Below are positions 1 through 8,537 of a stretch of 64,000 bases of DNA, one piece after another. Every line of letters begins with the position of its first letter. The stretch's first letter is position 1. Both the position numbers and the translations under genes were made by a program. A model generated the notes under the pieces. That model had not been told where the DNA came from. It saw only the letters and a program-made list of their open reading frames with translations, and made no database searches. The DNA is from Burkholderia pyrrocinia (GTDB lineage Bacteria > Pseudomonadota > Gammaproteobacteria > Burkholderiales > Burkholderiaceae): the NCBI RefSeq assembly GCF_001028665.1, contig NZ_CP011504.1, forward strand, positions 1,426,001 to 1,490,000, read 5' to 3'.

Positions 1-34
1 GCGCCGGATGGATCGCACGCAGGAGGCGCGCGCA

Positions 35-436
35 ATGATCTACCTGTTGCTCAAGGCCGCGCATGTCGTCGCCGTCGTCACGTTCGTCGGCGGACTGCTG
101 ATGTTGTCCGTCGGCATCCGTATCGCCAACCTCGCCGTGCATCGCGCGGTGCGGCGCTGGGATCGCTCGGTGACGGCGCCCGCGCTCGCGCTCGTCTGGA
201 TCACGGGGATTGCGATCGCGCTGAGCGGACACTGGTTCGGCGCCGCGTGGCTGTCGGTGAAGCTCGCGGTCGTCACCGCGCTGTCGGCGCTGCACGGGAT
301 GCTGGCCGGCACGTTGCGGCGGATGGAACGCGACGATCTCGTCGTCGTGCCGGCGCAATGGCTCGGTCAGGCAGCGGGCGCTGTCGTGGTCGCGACGGGG
401 ATCGTCGTCGGGCTGGTCGTGATCAAGCCGTTTTGA
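35..436 (+). CDS. CopD/HemJ-like small integral membrane protein
   Basis: A 133-residue protein that is almost entirely hydrophobic, with about four predicted membrane segments separated by short basic loops (HRAVRRWDR and RRMERDD). The opening LLLKAAHVVAVVTFVGGLL, with an early histidine in the first helix, resembles the first helix of CopD/HemJ-type membrane proteins, so a heme- or copper-linked inner-membrane role is possible but not shown. I start at the ATG at 35 because an AGGAGG lies at 21-26, 8 nt upstream; the in-frame ATG at 8 has no such site. It converges with the next gene, leaving a 9-nt gap. The family call is tentative. Confidence 0.6.
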   Translation: MIYLLLKAAHVVAVVTFVGGLLMLSVGIRIANLAVHRAVRRWDRSVTAPALALVWITGIAIALSGHWFGAAWLSVKLAVVTALSALHGMLAGTLRRMERDDLVVVPAQWLGQAAGAVVVATGIVVGLVVIKPF

Positions 437-445
437 TGCGTGGAC

Positions 446-1039
446 CTACGCCAGCGCCGTTTCGACCGTCGCCAGCATGCGGCGCCGGATCCAGCCGCTC
501 CCCAGCCGGATCGCGAGCCAGTACGGCGTGAACAGCCACCGCGTCTGTGCGGTCGGGCAGTGGATGAAGGTTTCGGTGCGCAGGATGTGCGCACCCGATG
601 CCCGCCCGACGACCTCGAACCGGAGCACCAGCTTTGCGTCGCGCGGGTCGTCGTGGTGGACGAAGGCCGTTGCGTCGGCGATGGCGCGCACGTCGGGCGT
701 CGGGCGCCAGAAGCGTCCGACGAGACCGAGCGACAGCGACGTGTCGTCGCGGTGAAGCAGCGTGAATGTGTGGAAACCGAAACGCTCGCGTCCGCTTCGG
801 GCCGGCCCGTTGCGAAGCGCGTCGACGACGGCCGCCGGGAATTCGCGCACCCTCATCAGTGCATCGATGACCGGATCGGCGCGCATGTCGAGCGACGCGA
901 CCGCATCGATGATGCGGGCCGGCTCTGTATCGATCGGCTGCGATTCATGCACTTCGTGGAAGCCGAACGACGGGATGAACGGCGGCTTGCGCGCCGAGGT
1001 CCGGGTACTCGATTCGGAGACGATGCCGAGCGCGTTCAT
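446..1039 (-). CDS. hypothetical protein, possibly SRPBCC-like
   Basis: A 197-residue soluble protein without signal peptide or membrane segment. The middle (IIDAVASLDMRADPVIDALMRVREFP) and the later alternating strands (LSLGLVGRFWRP, AKLVLRFEVV, TRWLFTPYWLAIRLGSGWIRRRML) resemble proteins in which an SRPBCC/START-like fold ends in a long C-terminal helix. I could not place it in a named family. The ATG at 1039 follows an AGGAG (caggagccgcc); a longer reading from further upstream would run into the terminator of the purine permease gene. It lies immediately downstream of that terminator, so it probably has its own promoter in the short space between. Function unknown. Confidence 0.55.
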   Translation of the reverse strand: MNALGIVSESSTRTSARKPPFIPSFGFHEVHESQPIDTEPARIIDAVASLDMRADPVIDALMRVREFPAAVVDALRNGPARSGRERFGFHTFTLLHRDDTSLSLGLVGRFWRPTPDVRAIADATAFVHHDDPRDAKLVLRFEVVGRASGAHILRTETFIHCPTAQTRWLFTPYWLAIRLGSGWIRRRMLATVETALA

Positions 1040-1109
1040 GGCGGCTCCTGAAGGCAAAATGCGATCGTAGCACCGGGCGCGGATTCGCGCCGCACCGCGC
1101 CGCATCGAC

Positions 1110-1140
1110 AAAAAAAGCCTGGAAACTCGCGTTCCCAGGC
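1110..1140 (-). terminator. Rho-independent terminator of the purine permease gene
   Basis: Read on the minus strand, the stem GCCTGGGAA / TTTCCAGGC (nine pairs, one of them G-U) closes a six-base loop and is followed directly by seven T residues. It sits about 90 bp past the permease stop codon and just before the start of the next minus-strand gene. Confidence 0.85.
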
Positions 1141-1229
1141 CTGGAGACCATCAACGATGATGGTGGAGGAGACGTTGTCGTCCCGATGCGCGCCGTCCTT
1201 CTGCCGGCGACGTCGCGCACGATCCGCGG

Positions 1230-2618
1230 TCAGATTGCCCAGCCGCCGAGATAGAACGTGACGAGCACGGCCGCGATCAGCACGGTGCCGACGTTGAGCT
1301 TGCGGAATTCGCCGCTCGCAATGCGGCCGATCACGAGCGTCGAGAAGCCGAGCATGATGCCCGTCACGATGTTCGCGGTCAGCACGATGAACACGGCGCA
1401 CACGAGGCCCGACATCGCGTCGACCATGTCGTCCATGTGCAGCTTGCTCACGCTGCCGAGCATCAGCAGGCCGACGTACATCAGCGCGGGTGCCGTGGCG
1501 TACGACGGCACGAGGCCCGCGAGCGGCGAGAAGAACATCACGACGAGGAACAGCAGGCCGACCACGGCTGCCGCGAGGCCCGTCTTCGCGCCGGCGGCCA
1601 CGCCGACGCTCGACTCGATGTAGGCCGCCGCCGGCGCGCCGCCGAGGAAGCCGGAGAAGATCGAACTGAGCGAATCGGCGGTCAGCGCGCGGCCGCCGTT
1701 GATGATGCGGCCGTTTTCGTCGAGCTGGCCGGCTTGCCCGGCGACCGCGCGGATCGTGCCGGTCGCGTCGAACACGGCGGTCATCACCAGCGCCAGCACG
1801 CTCGGCAGCACGGCCATCGACAGCGCGCCCTTGATGTCCATCGCGCCGATCAGCGACGCATGGCCCGGTGCGCTCAGCGACGGCAGCGCGAAGATGCCGT
1901 GGTACTTCACGGCCGGATCGAACACGAGGCCGAACACCGAGATCGCGATCACGACGAGCAGGATGCCGCCCGGCACGCGACGCTTCTCGAGGCCGAAGAT
2001 CGCGGCGAGGCCGACGACCGACATGATGACCGGGAACGCGGTGATCTGGCCGAGCGAAACCGGCAGGCCGGCGCCCGGGTTCTTGATCACGAGGCCGACG
2101 TCGTTCGACGCGATCAGCAGCAGGAACAGGCCGATGCCGATGCCGGTGCCGTGCGCGACGCCCGCGGGCAGGTTGCGCAGGATCCACGAACGCACGCCGG
2201 TGACCGAGATGCCCGTGAACACGAGGCCCATCAGGAACACGGCGCCGAGCGCGACCGTCGGATGCAGCCCCTTGCCGAGCACGAGGCCGAACGCGGTGAA
2301 CGCGGTCAGCGAGATCGCGCAGCCGATCGCGATCGGCAGCTTCGCCCACAGGCCCATCAGCAGCGAGCCGAACGCGGTGGTGAGGCAGACCGCGACGAAC
2401 ACGGCGCTCGTGTCGAAGCCGGCCTTGCCGAACATGCCGGGCACGACGAACACGGAATAGACCATCGCGAGGAACGTGGTCACGCCCGCAATGATTTCGC
2501 GGCGCTGCGTGCTGCCGCGCGACGAAATGTCGAAGTACCGGTCGATGACTCCCTTGGTGCCAAAGTCAGTTTCTTCCGCGCCGACGCCGACCGTCGGCTG
2601 CACCGGGGTATCACTCAT
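1230..2618 (-). CDS. NCS2/AzgA-family purine (guanine/hypoxanthine) permease
   Basis: A 462-residue polytopic inner-membrane protein with 12-14 predicted helices. The N-terminal stretch [30 protein letters not shown] and the later [21 protein letters not shown] are typical of the AzgA branch of NCS2 transporters (PbuG, GhxP, AdeP), which import adenine, guanine or hypoxanthine by proton symport. The family is about 430-460 residues long, so the gene appears intact. Start: ATG at 2618 preceded by AAAGGAG with 7-nt spacing. A perfect 12-nt palindrome (TCAGCATGCTGA, 2634-2645) lies just upstream of the ribosome-binding site and could be an operator or a leader hairpin. Monocistronic, ending at a strong terminator. 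The exact substrate cannot be read from the sequence. Confidence 0.85.
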   Translation of the reverse strand: MSDTPVQPTVGVGAEETDFGTKGVIDRYFDISSRGSTQRREIIAGVTTFLAMVYSVFVVPGMFGKAGFDTSAVFVAVCLTTAFGSLLMGLWAKLPIAIGCAISLTAFTAFGLVLGKGLHPTVALGAVFLMGLVFTGISVTGVRSWILRNLPAGVAHGTGIGIGLFLLLIASNDVGLVIKNPGAGLPVSLGQITAFPVIMSVVGLAAIFGLEKRRVPGGILLVVIAISVFGLVFDPAVKYHGIFALPSLSAPGHASLIGAMDIKGALSMAVLPSVLALVMTAVFDATGTIRAVAGQAGQLDENGRIINGGRALTADSLSSIFSGFLGGAPAAAYIESSVGVAAGAKTGLAAAVVGLLFLVVMFFSPLAGLVPSYATAPALMYVGLLMLGSVSKLHMDDMVDAMSGLVCAVFIVLTANIVTGIMLGFSTLVIGRIASGEFRKLNVGTVLIAAVLVTFYLGGWAI

Positions 2619-3148
2619 GAGCTTGCTCCTTTATCAGCATGCTGAAACGGCCCGTAGCGAGCCGTCGTCAGGGTGTCTCGTATCTGGTTGGGATTGTCGG
2701 CAACGTCGTGGGGACGAATGACGCGTGATCCGTGTCGTTACGCGCGAATCGAAACGATCGCGAGTGTGTCGCGTCGTACGACGCGTGGTGTGGTCGACCC
2801 CGTCACGTGTGCTTTGCCGTAGCGAAGGTTAGGCGAACCGCCCATCACGTCCCATTGGGGGAAGAGCATGCAGCGCATGTCGCAGCGCTTATATCGGCGT
2901 GCAACGGGGCTCCGTCGTGCCGGAACGCGTGTATACGCCTAGTTCGAATCCGTTAAGGCAACTATTTGAATGCGGGGTCGGCGGGCAGGGCGGCAGCGGG
3001 TGGTGCATCGGGTATTACGAAAATCTTTCATCGTGGCCGGGAAGGCTGGCGGAAGCGGCTGCGCATGTGGTCGTTCGCGCGCGGTGCGCAACCTGCATCC
3101 GGACGATACGGCCGTCGCGCGTGCGCGGTTCACGCTCCCGTCCAGGCA
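2619..3148. other. 530-bp intergenic region, no supported gene
   Basis: This separates the purine permease start from the end of the TetR gene. No open frame here has both a ribosome-binding site and Burkholderia-like codon use. It carries the 12-nt palindrome near the permease start and a perfect 16-nt palindrome, CGCGTCGTACGACGCG, at 2770-2785. The part around 2880-3030 is less G+C-rich than its surroundings. Confidence 0.5.
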
Positions 3149-3781
3149 TCAATTGTGCGCGAGACGCTCGAGGTACGCGCAAAACATGTCGCTCATGGCC
3201 GCCGAATACGCGTCGATTTCCGCGGGCGTCCGCTCGCTTTCCGAAAACGCCTTGCCGGCTGTCGCGAGCGTGGTGGTGATCAGGTCGCACGCGAGCATGC
3301 GTGTGGCGTCCGGCGCATCGGGCAGCGCCTCACGCATGAACGTCTGGAAGATCCGGTTGCCGGCCGCCTTCGCTTCCTGCGCCTCGGGCGCGTCGCGATA
3401 GAGCGGTGCGGCGTCGTCGAGCGCAATGCGCATGCGCGCCTCGTCGCATTCCGAACGGATGAACGCGTGAACGGCCGTGCGCAGCCGCTCGGGCGGCGTT
3501 TGACTCGCGTCCTCCAGCATGGCGCGCAGCATCTCGGACGTCTGCCGCCATTCGTCGTGCTGCAGCCGGAACAGCACGGCCGCCTTGTTCGGAAAGTACT
3601 GGTACAGCGAGCCGACGCTCACGCCGGCCCGCTCGGCGACGCGCGCCATCGTGAAGCGCTGCGCGCCTTCGCTCGCCAAAACCTGAACAGCGGCCTGCAG
3701 GACGTCTTCGACTAGGCGGGTCGAACGCGCCTGCCGGGGCTGTTTGCGCGTGGCGATCCGGGCGTTTCGGCGGTCGGTCAT
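3149..3781 (-). CDS. TetR/AcrR-family transcriptional regulator
   Basis: A 210-residue one-component repressor. The N-terminal helix-turn-helix reads FTMARVAERAGVSVGSLYQYFPNKAAVL, the standard TetR_N signature; the rest is a helical ligand-binding domain of unknown specificity. It is transcribed away from the O-methyltransferase gene starting at 3875, which is its likely target. The frame stays open to an ATG at 3826, which would add 15 residues. I prefer 3781 (MTDRRNAR) because the region between the two ATGs carries the repeats GAATAGT ... GAATAGT ... TATTC that look like operator or promoter DNA, and neither ATG has a good ribosome-binding site to decide the matter. Confidence 0.8.
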   Translation of the reverse strand: MTDRRNARIATRKQPRQARSTRLVEDVLQAAVQVLASEGAQRFTMARVAERAGVSVGSLYQYFPNKAAVLFRLQHDEWRQTSEMLRAMLEDASQTPPERLRTAVHAFIRSECDEARMRIALDDAAPLYRDAPEAQEAKAAGNRIFQTFMREALPDAPDATRMLACDLITTTLATAGKAFSESERTPAEIDAYSAAMSDMFCAYLERLAHN

Positions 3782-3798
3782 GAGCGGTTTGCCAATGC

Positions 3799-3830
3799 GA
3801 ATAGTAAAACCTGAATAGTTCGTCATATTC
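3799..3830. promoter_or_regulatory. candidate TetR operator with repeated GAATAGT half-sites
   Basis: Two direct copies of GAATAGT (3799-3805 and 3813-3819), 14 bp apart, are followed by TATTC at 3826-3830. The second copy and TATTC form an inverted repeat, GAATA-N8-TATTC. The position between the divergent TetR and methyltransferase genes suits autoregulation. Inference only. Confidence 0.4.
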
Positions 3831-3874
3831 TAGTCGGGTGCAACGACGCACTCAACCCGATCCAGGAGATTCGC

Positions 3875-4540
3875 ATGACCACCCTGATTCTCGACCCGCT
3901 CGCCTCGCTGCTGGACCGCCTGTTCGAAGAGGCCGACGCGTCGTCGCCCGCGACGAGCCCGGCGTTCGCCGGCATGACGCATGACGAGCATGCGCGGCTG
4001 ATGCGCAGCAAGACCGACTACGTCGACTTCTATGCGCGCCTGAAGGACTTTCCGCTTGCCGTGTCGCGCGACACGGGCACGCTGCTGTACATGCTGGCGC
4101 GCAGCAGCGGCGCACGCGCGATCGTCGAATTCGGCATGTCGTTCGGCATCTCGACGCTGCATCTCGCGGCCGCGCTGCGCGACAACGGCGGTGGCCGGCT
4201 GATCACGAGCGAGTTCGAAGCGTCGAAGGTCGCGCGGGCGCGCGAGAACCTGGCGGCCGGCGGGCTGGCCGATCTCGTCGAGATCCGCGAAGGCGATGCG
4301 CTGCGCACGCTGGCCGCCGATCTGCCCGAAACGGTCGACCTGCTGCTGCTCGACGGCGCGAAGGCGCTGTATCCCGACGTGCTCGCGCTGGTCGAGCGCC
4401 GGCTGCGGCCCGGCGCGTTTGTCATCGCCGACAACGCGGAATACAGCCCCGACTACCTCGCCTACGTGCGCGCGCCGGAAAACGGCTATCTGTCGGTCCC
4501 GTTCGGCGGCGACGTCGAACTGTCGATGCGCACGCGCTGA
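3875..4540 (+). CDS. class I SAM-dependent O-methyltransferase
   Basis: A 221-residue cytosolic methyltransferase. Residues about 83-93 (AIVEFGMSFGIS) form the glycine-rich SAM-binding motif I; LITSEFEASKVARARENL supplies the acidic residue after strand 2; DLLLLDGAKALYPDVL resembles the metal/substrate motif of the catechol-type O-methyltransferase family, where DGxK/DGDH is usual. The substrate is unknown, probably a small molecule that also acts on the adjacent TetR protein. Start: ATG with AGGAG 6 nt upstream (aggagattcgc). Monocistronic, converging with the DUF3455 gene across a hairpin at 4649-4674. Confidence 0.8.
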   Translation: MTTLILDPLASLLDRLFEEADASSPATSPAFAGMTHDEHARLMRSKTDYVDFYARLKDFPLAVSRDTGTLLYMLARSSGARAIVEFGMSFGISTLHLAAALRDNGGGRLITSEFEASKVARARENLAAGGLADLVEIREGDALRTLAADLPETVDLLLLDGAKALYPDVLALVERRLRPGAFVIADNAEYSPDYLAYVRAPENGYLSVPFGGDVELSMRTR

Positions 4541-4648
4541 CGCGCGCGCATCGTGTCCTGGCCGGAACGATGACGATGAAGACGCCGGGCATCCGATCGG
4601 AAAATGCAGGATAACTGATCAAATGGAAGCGCTGCGAGCAGCCTGACA

Positions 4649-4674
4649 GCGGCGTCCACGCTTCTGGACGCCGC
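4649..4674. terminator. hairpin between convergent genes
   Basis: The 9-bp inverted repeat GCGGCGTCC / GGACGCCGC closes an 8-nt loop between two convergent genes. Neither strand has a T run after it, so it is a weak or Rho-assisted bidirectional terminator at best. Confidence 0.45.
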
Positions 4675-4680
4675 CGCGCG

Positions 4681-5199
4681 TTATTTCAAGAACACGTATC
4701 GCGCGAAATACGGAAAGCGGCCGATCGCATGCTCGGTCGCACACGTCGCTTCCGGCGGCGTGCCGCCCGCGGTATCGAGCCGCTGTACGAAACGCACGCC
4801 GGCGAGCGTGCCGGTTGCGGCCGGCGTCGCGGCGAGCAGGAGCTGCGGAATGCTGCCCGGGCGCGCGCTCGGCGCTTCCGCGAGCTTCTTGCCGGTGATG
4901 CGGCTGCCGTCGAGCGTTTCCCACGACGGCCCCGCGCCGTGCCGGACGACGAGCGCGCCGCTGGCGTCGAACAGCATCGCTTCCGGGCGCTGGAACGCCC
5001 ACGCGAGCCGGTGTCCGGCGTCGTATTCGCATGCGTAGATCTGCACGCCGGTCGCGGTCGTCGACAGCACCGGCGACGCCGGCTGGGGCGGCGCGAGACT
5101 GGCCGCATCGTCGGCGTAGGCCGACGCGGCGCAAGCGGCGAAGGAAAGGCCGGCCGCGAGGGCCCGCAGCATGTCGCGTTTCGGGGAGCGGCTTGGCAT
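4681..5199 (-). CDS. exported DUF3455-family protein
   Basis: A 172-residue protein with a cleavable signal peptide: basic SPKRDMLR, hydrophobic ALAAGLSFAACAASAYA, then DDAAS. The mature part has the DUF3455 pattern: GVQIYACEYDAG, AWAFQRPEAMLFDASGALVVRHGAGPSWETLDGS, then PQLLL and the closing RFPYFARYVFLK. DUF3455 proteins are secreted or periplasmic with no established biochemical role. The start ATG at 5199 is preceded by AAGGA with 9-nt spacing; the frame stays open upstream but loses the signal-peptide position. It lies downstream of the aldo/keto reductase operon, behind a strong hairpin, so it is probably transcribed separately. Confidence 0.8.
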   Translation of the reverse strand: MPSRSPKRDMLRALAAGLSFAACAASAYADDAASLAPPQPASPVLSTTATGVQIYACEYDAGHRLAWAFQRPEAMLFDASGALVVRHGAGPSWETLDGSRITGKKLAEAPSARPGSIPQLLLAATPAATGTLAGVRFVQRLDTAGGTPPEATCATEHAIGRFPYFARYVFLK

Positions 5200-5289
5200 C
5201 GCGGGGCGTCCTTTCAGGTCGGGTGACGGTCGTGCGGAGTCGAACCCGTAAACGTTAGACGGCGATTGCGCAGGCTGCAATTCGGAAAT

Positions 5290-5320
5290 GGCAATCGCGG
5301 CGATAGTCGCCACGATTGCC
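5290..5320 (-). terminator. long hairpin after the reductase operon
   Basis: GGCAATCG-C-GGCGA, a 3-nt loop, then TCGCC-A-CGATTGCC gives 13 pairs with one internal mismatch. It lies 50 bp beyond the stop codon of the minus-strand aldo/keto reductase gene. Only a short T run follows on that strand, so it is called on stem length and position. Confidence 0.55.
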
Positions 5321-5370
5321 ACGCAATGGTTGTGCGCGACCGCTCGTCGCGGCGGCCGCGCGCAAGCGCC

Positions 5371-6375
5371 TCAGGCCGCGCCGGCCGGCGTCGGCGCGTG
5401 TTCCGCGATCAGGCGCTCGGCCTTCAGCGCGTCCCACAGCGCGGCCGGAATCGGCGCCGACGCGAGCCGGAGGTTCTCGTCGATGCGATCGGGCCGGCTC
5501 GCGCCGGGGATCACGGCCGCGACGGCCGGGTGCGCGAGCGAGAACTGCAGCGCCACCGCGCGGACGTCGACACCGAATCGTTCGCTGATCTGCCGGATGC
5601 GCGCGACGCGGTCGAGCATGTCCTGCGTCGCCGGCTGATACTCGAAGTGGGTGCCGCCGGCGAGCACGCCGGAGTTGTACGGACCGCCGACGATGATGCC
5701 GAGACCGCGTGCGGCGCTTGCCGGCATCAGCCGTTCGAGCGCGCCCGCATGGTCGAGCAGCGTGTAGCGGCCGGCCAGCAGGAAGCCGTCCGGATCCGAG
5801 CGTTCGAGTGCGAGCTCGCACGGTTCGATCCGGTTCACACCGAGGCCCCAGCCCTTGATGACCTTCTCGTCGCGCAGCCGCGTGAGCGCCCTGGCCGCGC
5901 CCGACATCGCGACGTCGAACACGTCGAGCCAGCGCTCGCCGTGAAAGTCGATGGCCGGATCGTGGATCCACACGGTGTCGAGCCGGTCGGTACGCAGCCG
6001 CTTCAGGCTCGCTTCGATCGAGCGCAGCGTGCCGTCCTCGGTGTAGTCGTAGACGATCTTGTTCGGCAGGCCATGGCGGAACAGGCCGCCCTTTTCGCCG
6101 AGATCGCGTTGCGACGCATCCTCGTGTTCGTCGAGGACCAGCCGGCCGACCTTGGTGCCGAGCGAATATTCGTCGCGCGGACGGCCGGCGAGCGCTTCGC
6201 CGAGGCGCAGCTCGGCGAGGCCGGCGCCGTACAGCGGTGCCGCGTCGAAGTAGCGGATACCGCTTTCCCACGCCGCGTCGACCGTGGCCAATGCTTCTTC
6301 GTTCGGGATGTCGCGATACATGTTGCCCAGCGGCGCCGTGCCGAAACCCAGGCGGGAAGGAAGCGTGATTCTCAT
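5371..6375 (-). CDS. aldo/keto reductase, D-threo-aldose 1-dehydrogenase-like
   Basis: A 334-residue NAD(P)H-dependent oxidoreductase. The AKR tetrad is readable: Asp44 and Tyr49 (RYFDAAPLYG), Lys75 (LGTKVGR) and His138 (VWIHDP). The N-terminus LGFGTAPLGNMYRDI and the cofactor-site motif VIPGASRPDRIDENL match the branch containing D-threo-aldose (L-fucose) 1-dehydrogenase and pyridoxal 4-dehydrogenase. Start: the ATG at 6375 has AGGAA 6 nt upstream; a slightly longer frame has none. It begins 20 nt after the stop of the ene-reductase gene and is the last gene of that operon, so a role in reducing or oxidising reactive carbonyls or sugar aldehydes is likely. The exact substrate is uncertain. 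Confidence 0.83.
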   Translation of the reverse strand: MRITLPSRLGFGTAPLGNMYRDIPNEEALATVDAAWESGIRYFDAAPLYGAGLAELRLGEALAGRPRDEYSLGTKVGRLVLDEHEDASQRDLGEKGGLFRHGLPNKIVYDYTEDGTLRSIEASLKRLRTDRLDTVWIHDPAIDFHGERWLDVFDVAMSGAARALTRLRDEKVIKGWGLGVNRIEPCELALERSDPDGFLLAGRYTLLDHAGALERLMPASAARGLGIIVGGPYNSGVLAGGTHFEYQPATQDMLDRVARIRQISERFGVDVRAVALQFSLAHPAVAAVIPGASRPDRIDENLRLASAPIPAALWDALKAERLIAEHAPTPAGAA

Positions 6376-6395
6376 GTCGGATTCCTGTGGATCGT

Positions 6396-7511
6396 TCACG
6401 CGGCGGCTTGCGCGAGCGTCGGATAGTCGGTGAGGCCCGGTGCGCCGCCGCCGAACAGCGTGTTGCGATCGTGCGGTGCGAGCGCGGCGCCGGTGCGCAG
6501 GCGCTCGGGCAGGTCGGGGTTCGCGACGAACGGGCGGCCGAATGCGACGAGGTCGGCCCAGCCGGCGGCGATCGCTTCGCGCGCGCGCTCGGCGGTGTAG
6601 GCGCCGGCATAGATCAGCACGCCAGGGTACGCGGCACGCAGTTGCTGCTTGAATTCGACCGGCATCAGCGGTGCGTCGTCCCAGTCGGCTTCCGCGATGT
6701 GCAGGTAGCCGACGCCGAGTTCGCCGAGCAGCTTCGCGGCGGCGAGGTAGGTCGTTTCCGGATCGTCGTCGACGCAGCCGTTCAGCGTCGTCAGCGGCGC
6801 GAGGCGGATGCCGACGCGCGACGCGTCGCCGGTGCCTTCGATCAGCGCCTGCGCGACTTCGCGCAGGAAGCGCAGCCGGTTTTCCAGCGAGCCGCCGTAC
6901 GCGTCGGTGCGCGTGTTCGCGTTCGAGTCGATGAACTGGTTCACGAGATAGCCGTTCGCGCCATGCAGTTCGACGCCGTCGAAGCCGGCCTCGATCGCGT
7001 GGCGTGCGGCGGCGCGGTACTGGCCGACGATCTCGCGGATCTCGTCGATCGTCAGCGCGCGCGGCTCGGACGCCTGCACGAAGCCCGGCGTGCTGCCGTC
7101 TTCAGCGGCGACGAACACGTTCACGCCCTTCGCCTGGATCGGCGACGACGACACGGGTTGCCGGCCGCCGAGCAGGCTCGTGTGGCTCAGCCGGCCGACG
7201 TGCCAGAGTTGCGCGAAGATGCGCCCATGCGCGGCATGCACCGCGTCCGTCACCTTGCGCCAGCCGGCGACCTGCGACGGCGTGTGGATGCCGGGCGTCC
7301 ATGCGTAGCCTTTGCCGAGCGGCGCGATATACGTGCCTTCGCTGACGATCAGGCCCGCGCTCGCGCGCTGCGCGTAGTACGCGGCCATCAGTTCGTTGGC
7401 TTCGTCGCCGGGCTGGCTCGCGCGCGAACGCGTCATCGGCGGCATCACGATGCGGTTCGGCAGCGTCAGTGCACCGAGTCGCAGCGGTTGGAAAAGCGGG
7501 TCCTGGGTCAT
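6396..7511 (-). CDS. nemA: Old Yellow Enzyme-family alkene reductase (NemA-like)
   Basis: A 371-residue FMN-dependent TIM-barrel ene-reductase. Visible OYE signatures are VMPPMTRSRA (FMN-binding threonine near residue 27), FAQLWHVGRLSH, and the substrate-binding pair His183/Asn186 in ELHGANGYLVNQF. Family members reduce activated C=C bonds and nitro groups in N-ethylmaleimide, enones, quinones or nitroesters using NADPH. Length matches NemA/GTN reductase (about 365). Start: ATG at 7511, which has only a weak ribosome-binding site (AGGAATTC). It sits between two aldo/keto reductase genes in one minus-strand operon, which suggests electrophile and carbonyl detoxification. Confidence 0.87.
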   Translation of the reverse strand: MTQDPLFQPLRLGALTLPNRIVMPPMTRSRASQPGDEANELMAAYYAQRASAGLIVSEGTYIAPLGKGYAWTPGIHTPSQVAGWRKVTDAVHAAHGRIFAQLWHVGRLSHTSLLGGRQPVSSSPIQAKGVNVFVAAEDGSTPGFVQASEPRALTIDEIREIVGQYRAAARHAIEAGFDGVELHGANGYLVNQFIDSNANTRTDAYGGSLENRLRFLREVAQALIEGTGDASRVGIRLAPLTTLNGCVDDDPETTYLAAAKLLGELGVGYLHIAEADWDDAPLMPVEFKQQLRAAYPGVLIYAGAYTAERAREAIAAGWADLVAFGRPFVANPDLPERLRTGAALAPHDRNTLFGGGAPGLTDYPTLAQAAA

Positions 7512-7580
7512 GATGAATTCCTGTCGGTGCCGCGGCCGTCTGGCCGCGGACGGGTCGAATGTCGAATGGCGGGCGGCGTG

Positions 7581-8387
7581 TCAGTCCCACTTCGGCGCGA
7601 GGCCGGCCGGGTCGACTTCGCGGCCGTTGCGGTCAAGCGCGGCGATTTGCGCCATGTCTTCGTCGGTCAGGCGCAGCGTTTGCGCGAGCAGGTTGCTCGC
7701 GAGGTTCTCGCGCTTCGTCGACGACGGAATCACCGAGTAGCCGAGCTGCAGCGCCCACGCGAGTGCGACCTGCGCGGGCGTCGCTTTGTGACGTTGCGCG
7801 ATCGCGCCGATCACCGGGTCGCCGAGCACCTTGCCGTATGCGAGGGTCATGTACGACGTCACGTGGATGCCTTCGCCGTTCAGGAACTCGACGAGCTTGC
7901 GGTTCTGCAGGTACGGGCTCAGTTCGATCTGGTTCGTCGCGATCGCATCCTTGCCGACGGCCGCGATCGCTTCCTTCGTCAGTGCGATGTTGAAGTTCGA
8001 GATGCCGATCCGGCGCGTGAGGCCCTTTGCCTTCGCATCGGCCAGCGCGGTCATGAACGTGTCGAGCGCGACGCCGTTGTCCGGGGCCGGCCAGTGGATC
8101 AGCGTCAGGTCGACATGGTCGGTGCGCAGCTTGCGCAGGCTTTCTTCGAGGCTCGGAACGAGCTTGCCCGGCGCGTAGTTGTCGACCCAGATCTTCGTCG
8201 TGAGGAACAGGTCTTCGCGGCGCACGCCCGATGCGGCGATCGCTTCACCGACTTCGGCTTCGTTGCCGTAGATCTGCGCGGTGTCGATCGCGCGGTAGCC
8301 GACGTCGAGGCCGTTGCGGACCGAGTCGATGACGACCTGGCCTTGCAGGCGGAAAGTGCCGAGGCCGAATGCGGGAATCTTGCTCAT
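7581..8387 (-). CDS. dkgB: 2,5-didehydrogluconate reductase B (aldo/keto reductase)
   Basis: A 268-residue NADPH-dependent aldo/keto reductase of the DkgB type. The catalytic tetrad is present: Asp35 and Tyr40 ([11 protein letters not shown]), Lys65 (TTKIW) and His98 (LIHWP). The C-terminal cofactor motif [15 protein letters not shown] is also intact. Such enzymes reduce 2,5-diketogluconate and many small aldehydes such as methylglyoxal. The ATG at 8387 is preceded by AGGAG with 6-nt spacing (aggagcacacg), which fixes the start although the frame runs further upstream. It heads the downstream part of the cluster (dkgB, nemA, AKR) and is separated from the upstream luciferase-like gene by 150 bp carrying a perfect palindrome, so it probably has its own promoter. 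Confidence 0.87.
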   Translation of the reverse strand: MSKIPAFGLGTFRLQGQVVIDSVRNGLDVGYRAIDTAQIYGNEAEVGEAIAASGVRREDLFLTTKIWVDNYAPGKLVPSLEESLRKLRTDHVDLTLIHWPAPDNGVALDTFMTALADAKAKGLTRRIGISNFNIALTKEAIAAVGKDAIATNQIELSPYLQNRKLVEFLNGEGIHVTSYMTLAYGKVLGDPVIGAIAQRHKATPAQVALAWALQLGYSVIPSSTKRENLASNLLAQTLRLTDEDMAQIAALDRNGREVDPAGLAPKWD

Positions 8388-8483
8388 CGTGTGCTCCTGG
8401 GAGAGGGGAACGGTTGCGGTATGCGAGTCATTCTGGCGCTTGGGACTGATGAGATAAACGCCTTTAGAGGTCAAAAATATTTG

Positions 8484-8497
8484 ATTTGAATTCAAAT
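8484..8497. promoter_or_regulatory. 14-bp palindrome upstream of dkgB
   Basis: ATTTGAA/TTCAAAT is a perfect dyad about 100 bp upstream of the dkgB start, in an A+T-rich island. The preceding bases make TTGATTTGAA, close to TTGATTTCAA in the palindrome next to the LysR gene at 11150-11164. It may be a second target of that regulator. Confidence 0.45.
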
Positions 8498-8537
8498 ATC
8501 GGTCGTGAGCCGGGCCCGCTGCGGAACGTTGCCGGCC

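Noticed and set aside
2930..2975. TAGTTCGAATCCGTTAAGG resembles a tRNA T-arm (GTTCGAATC).
   Set aside because: The flanking bases do not pair into a T-stem and no acceptor, D or anticodon arm can be built around it.
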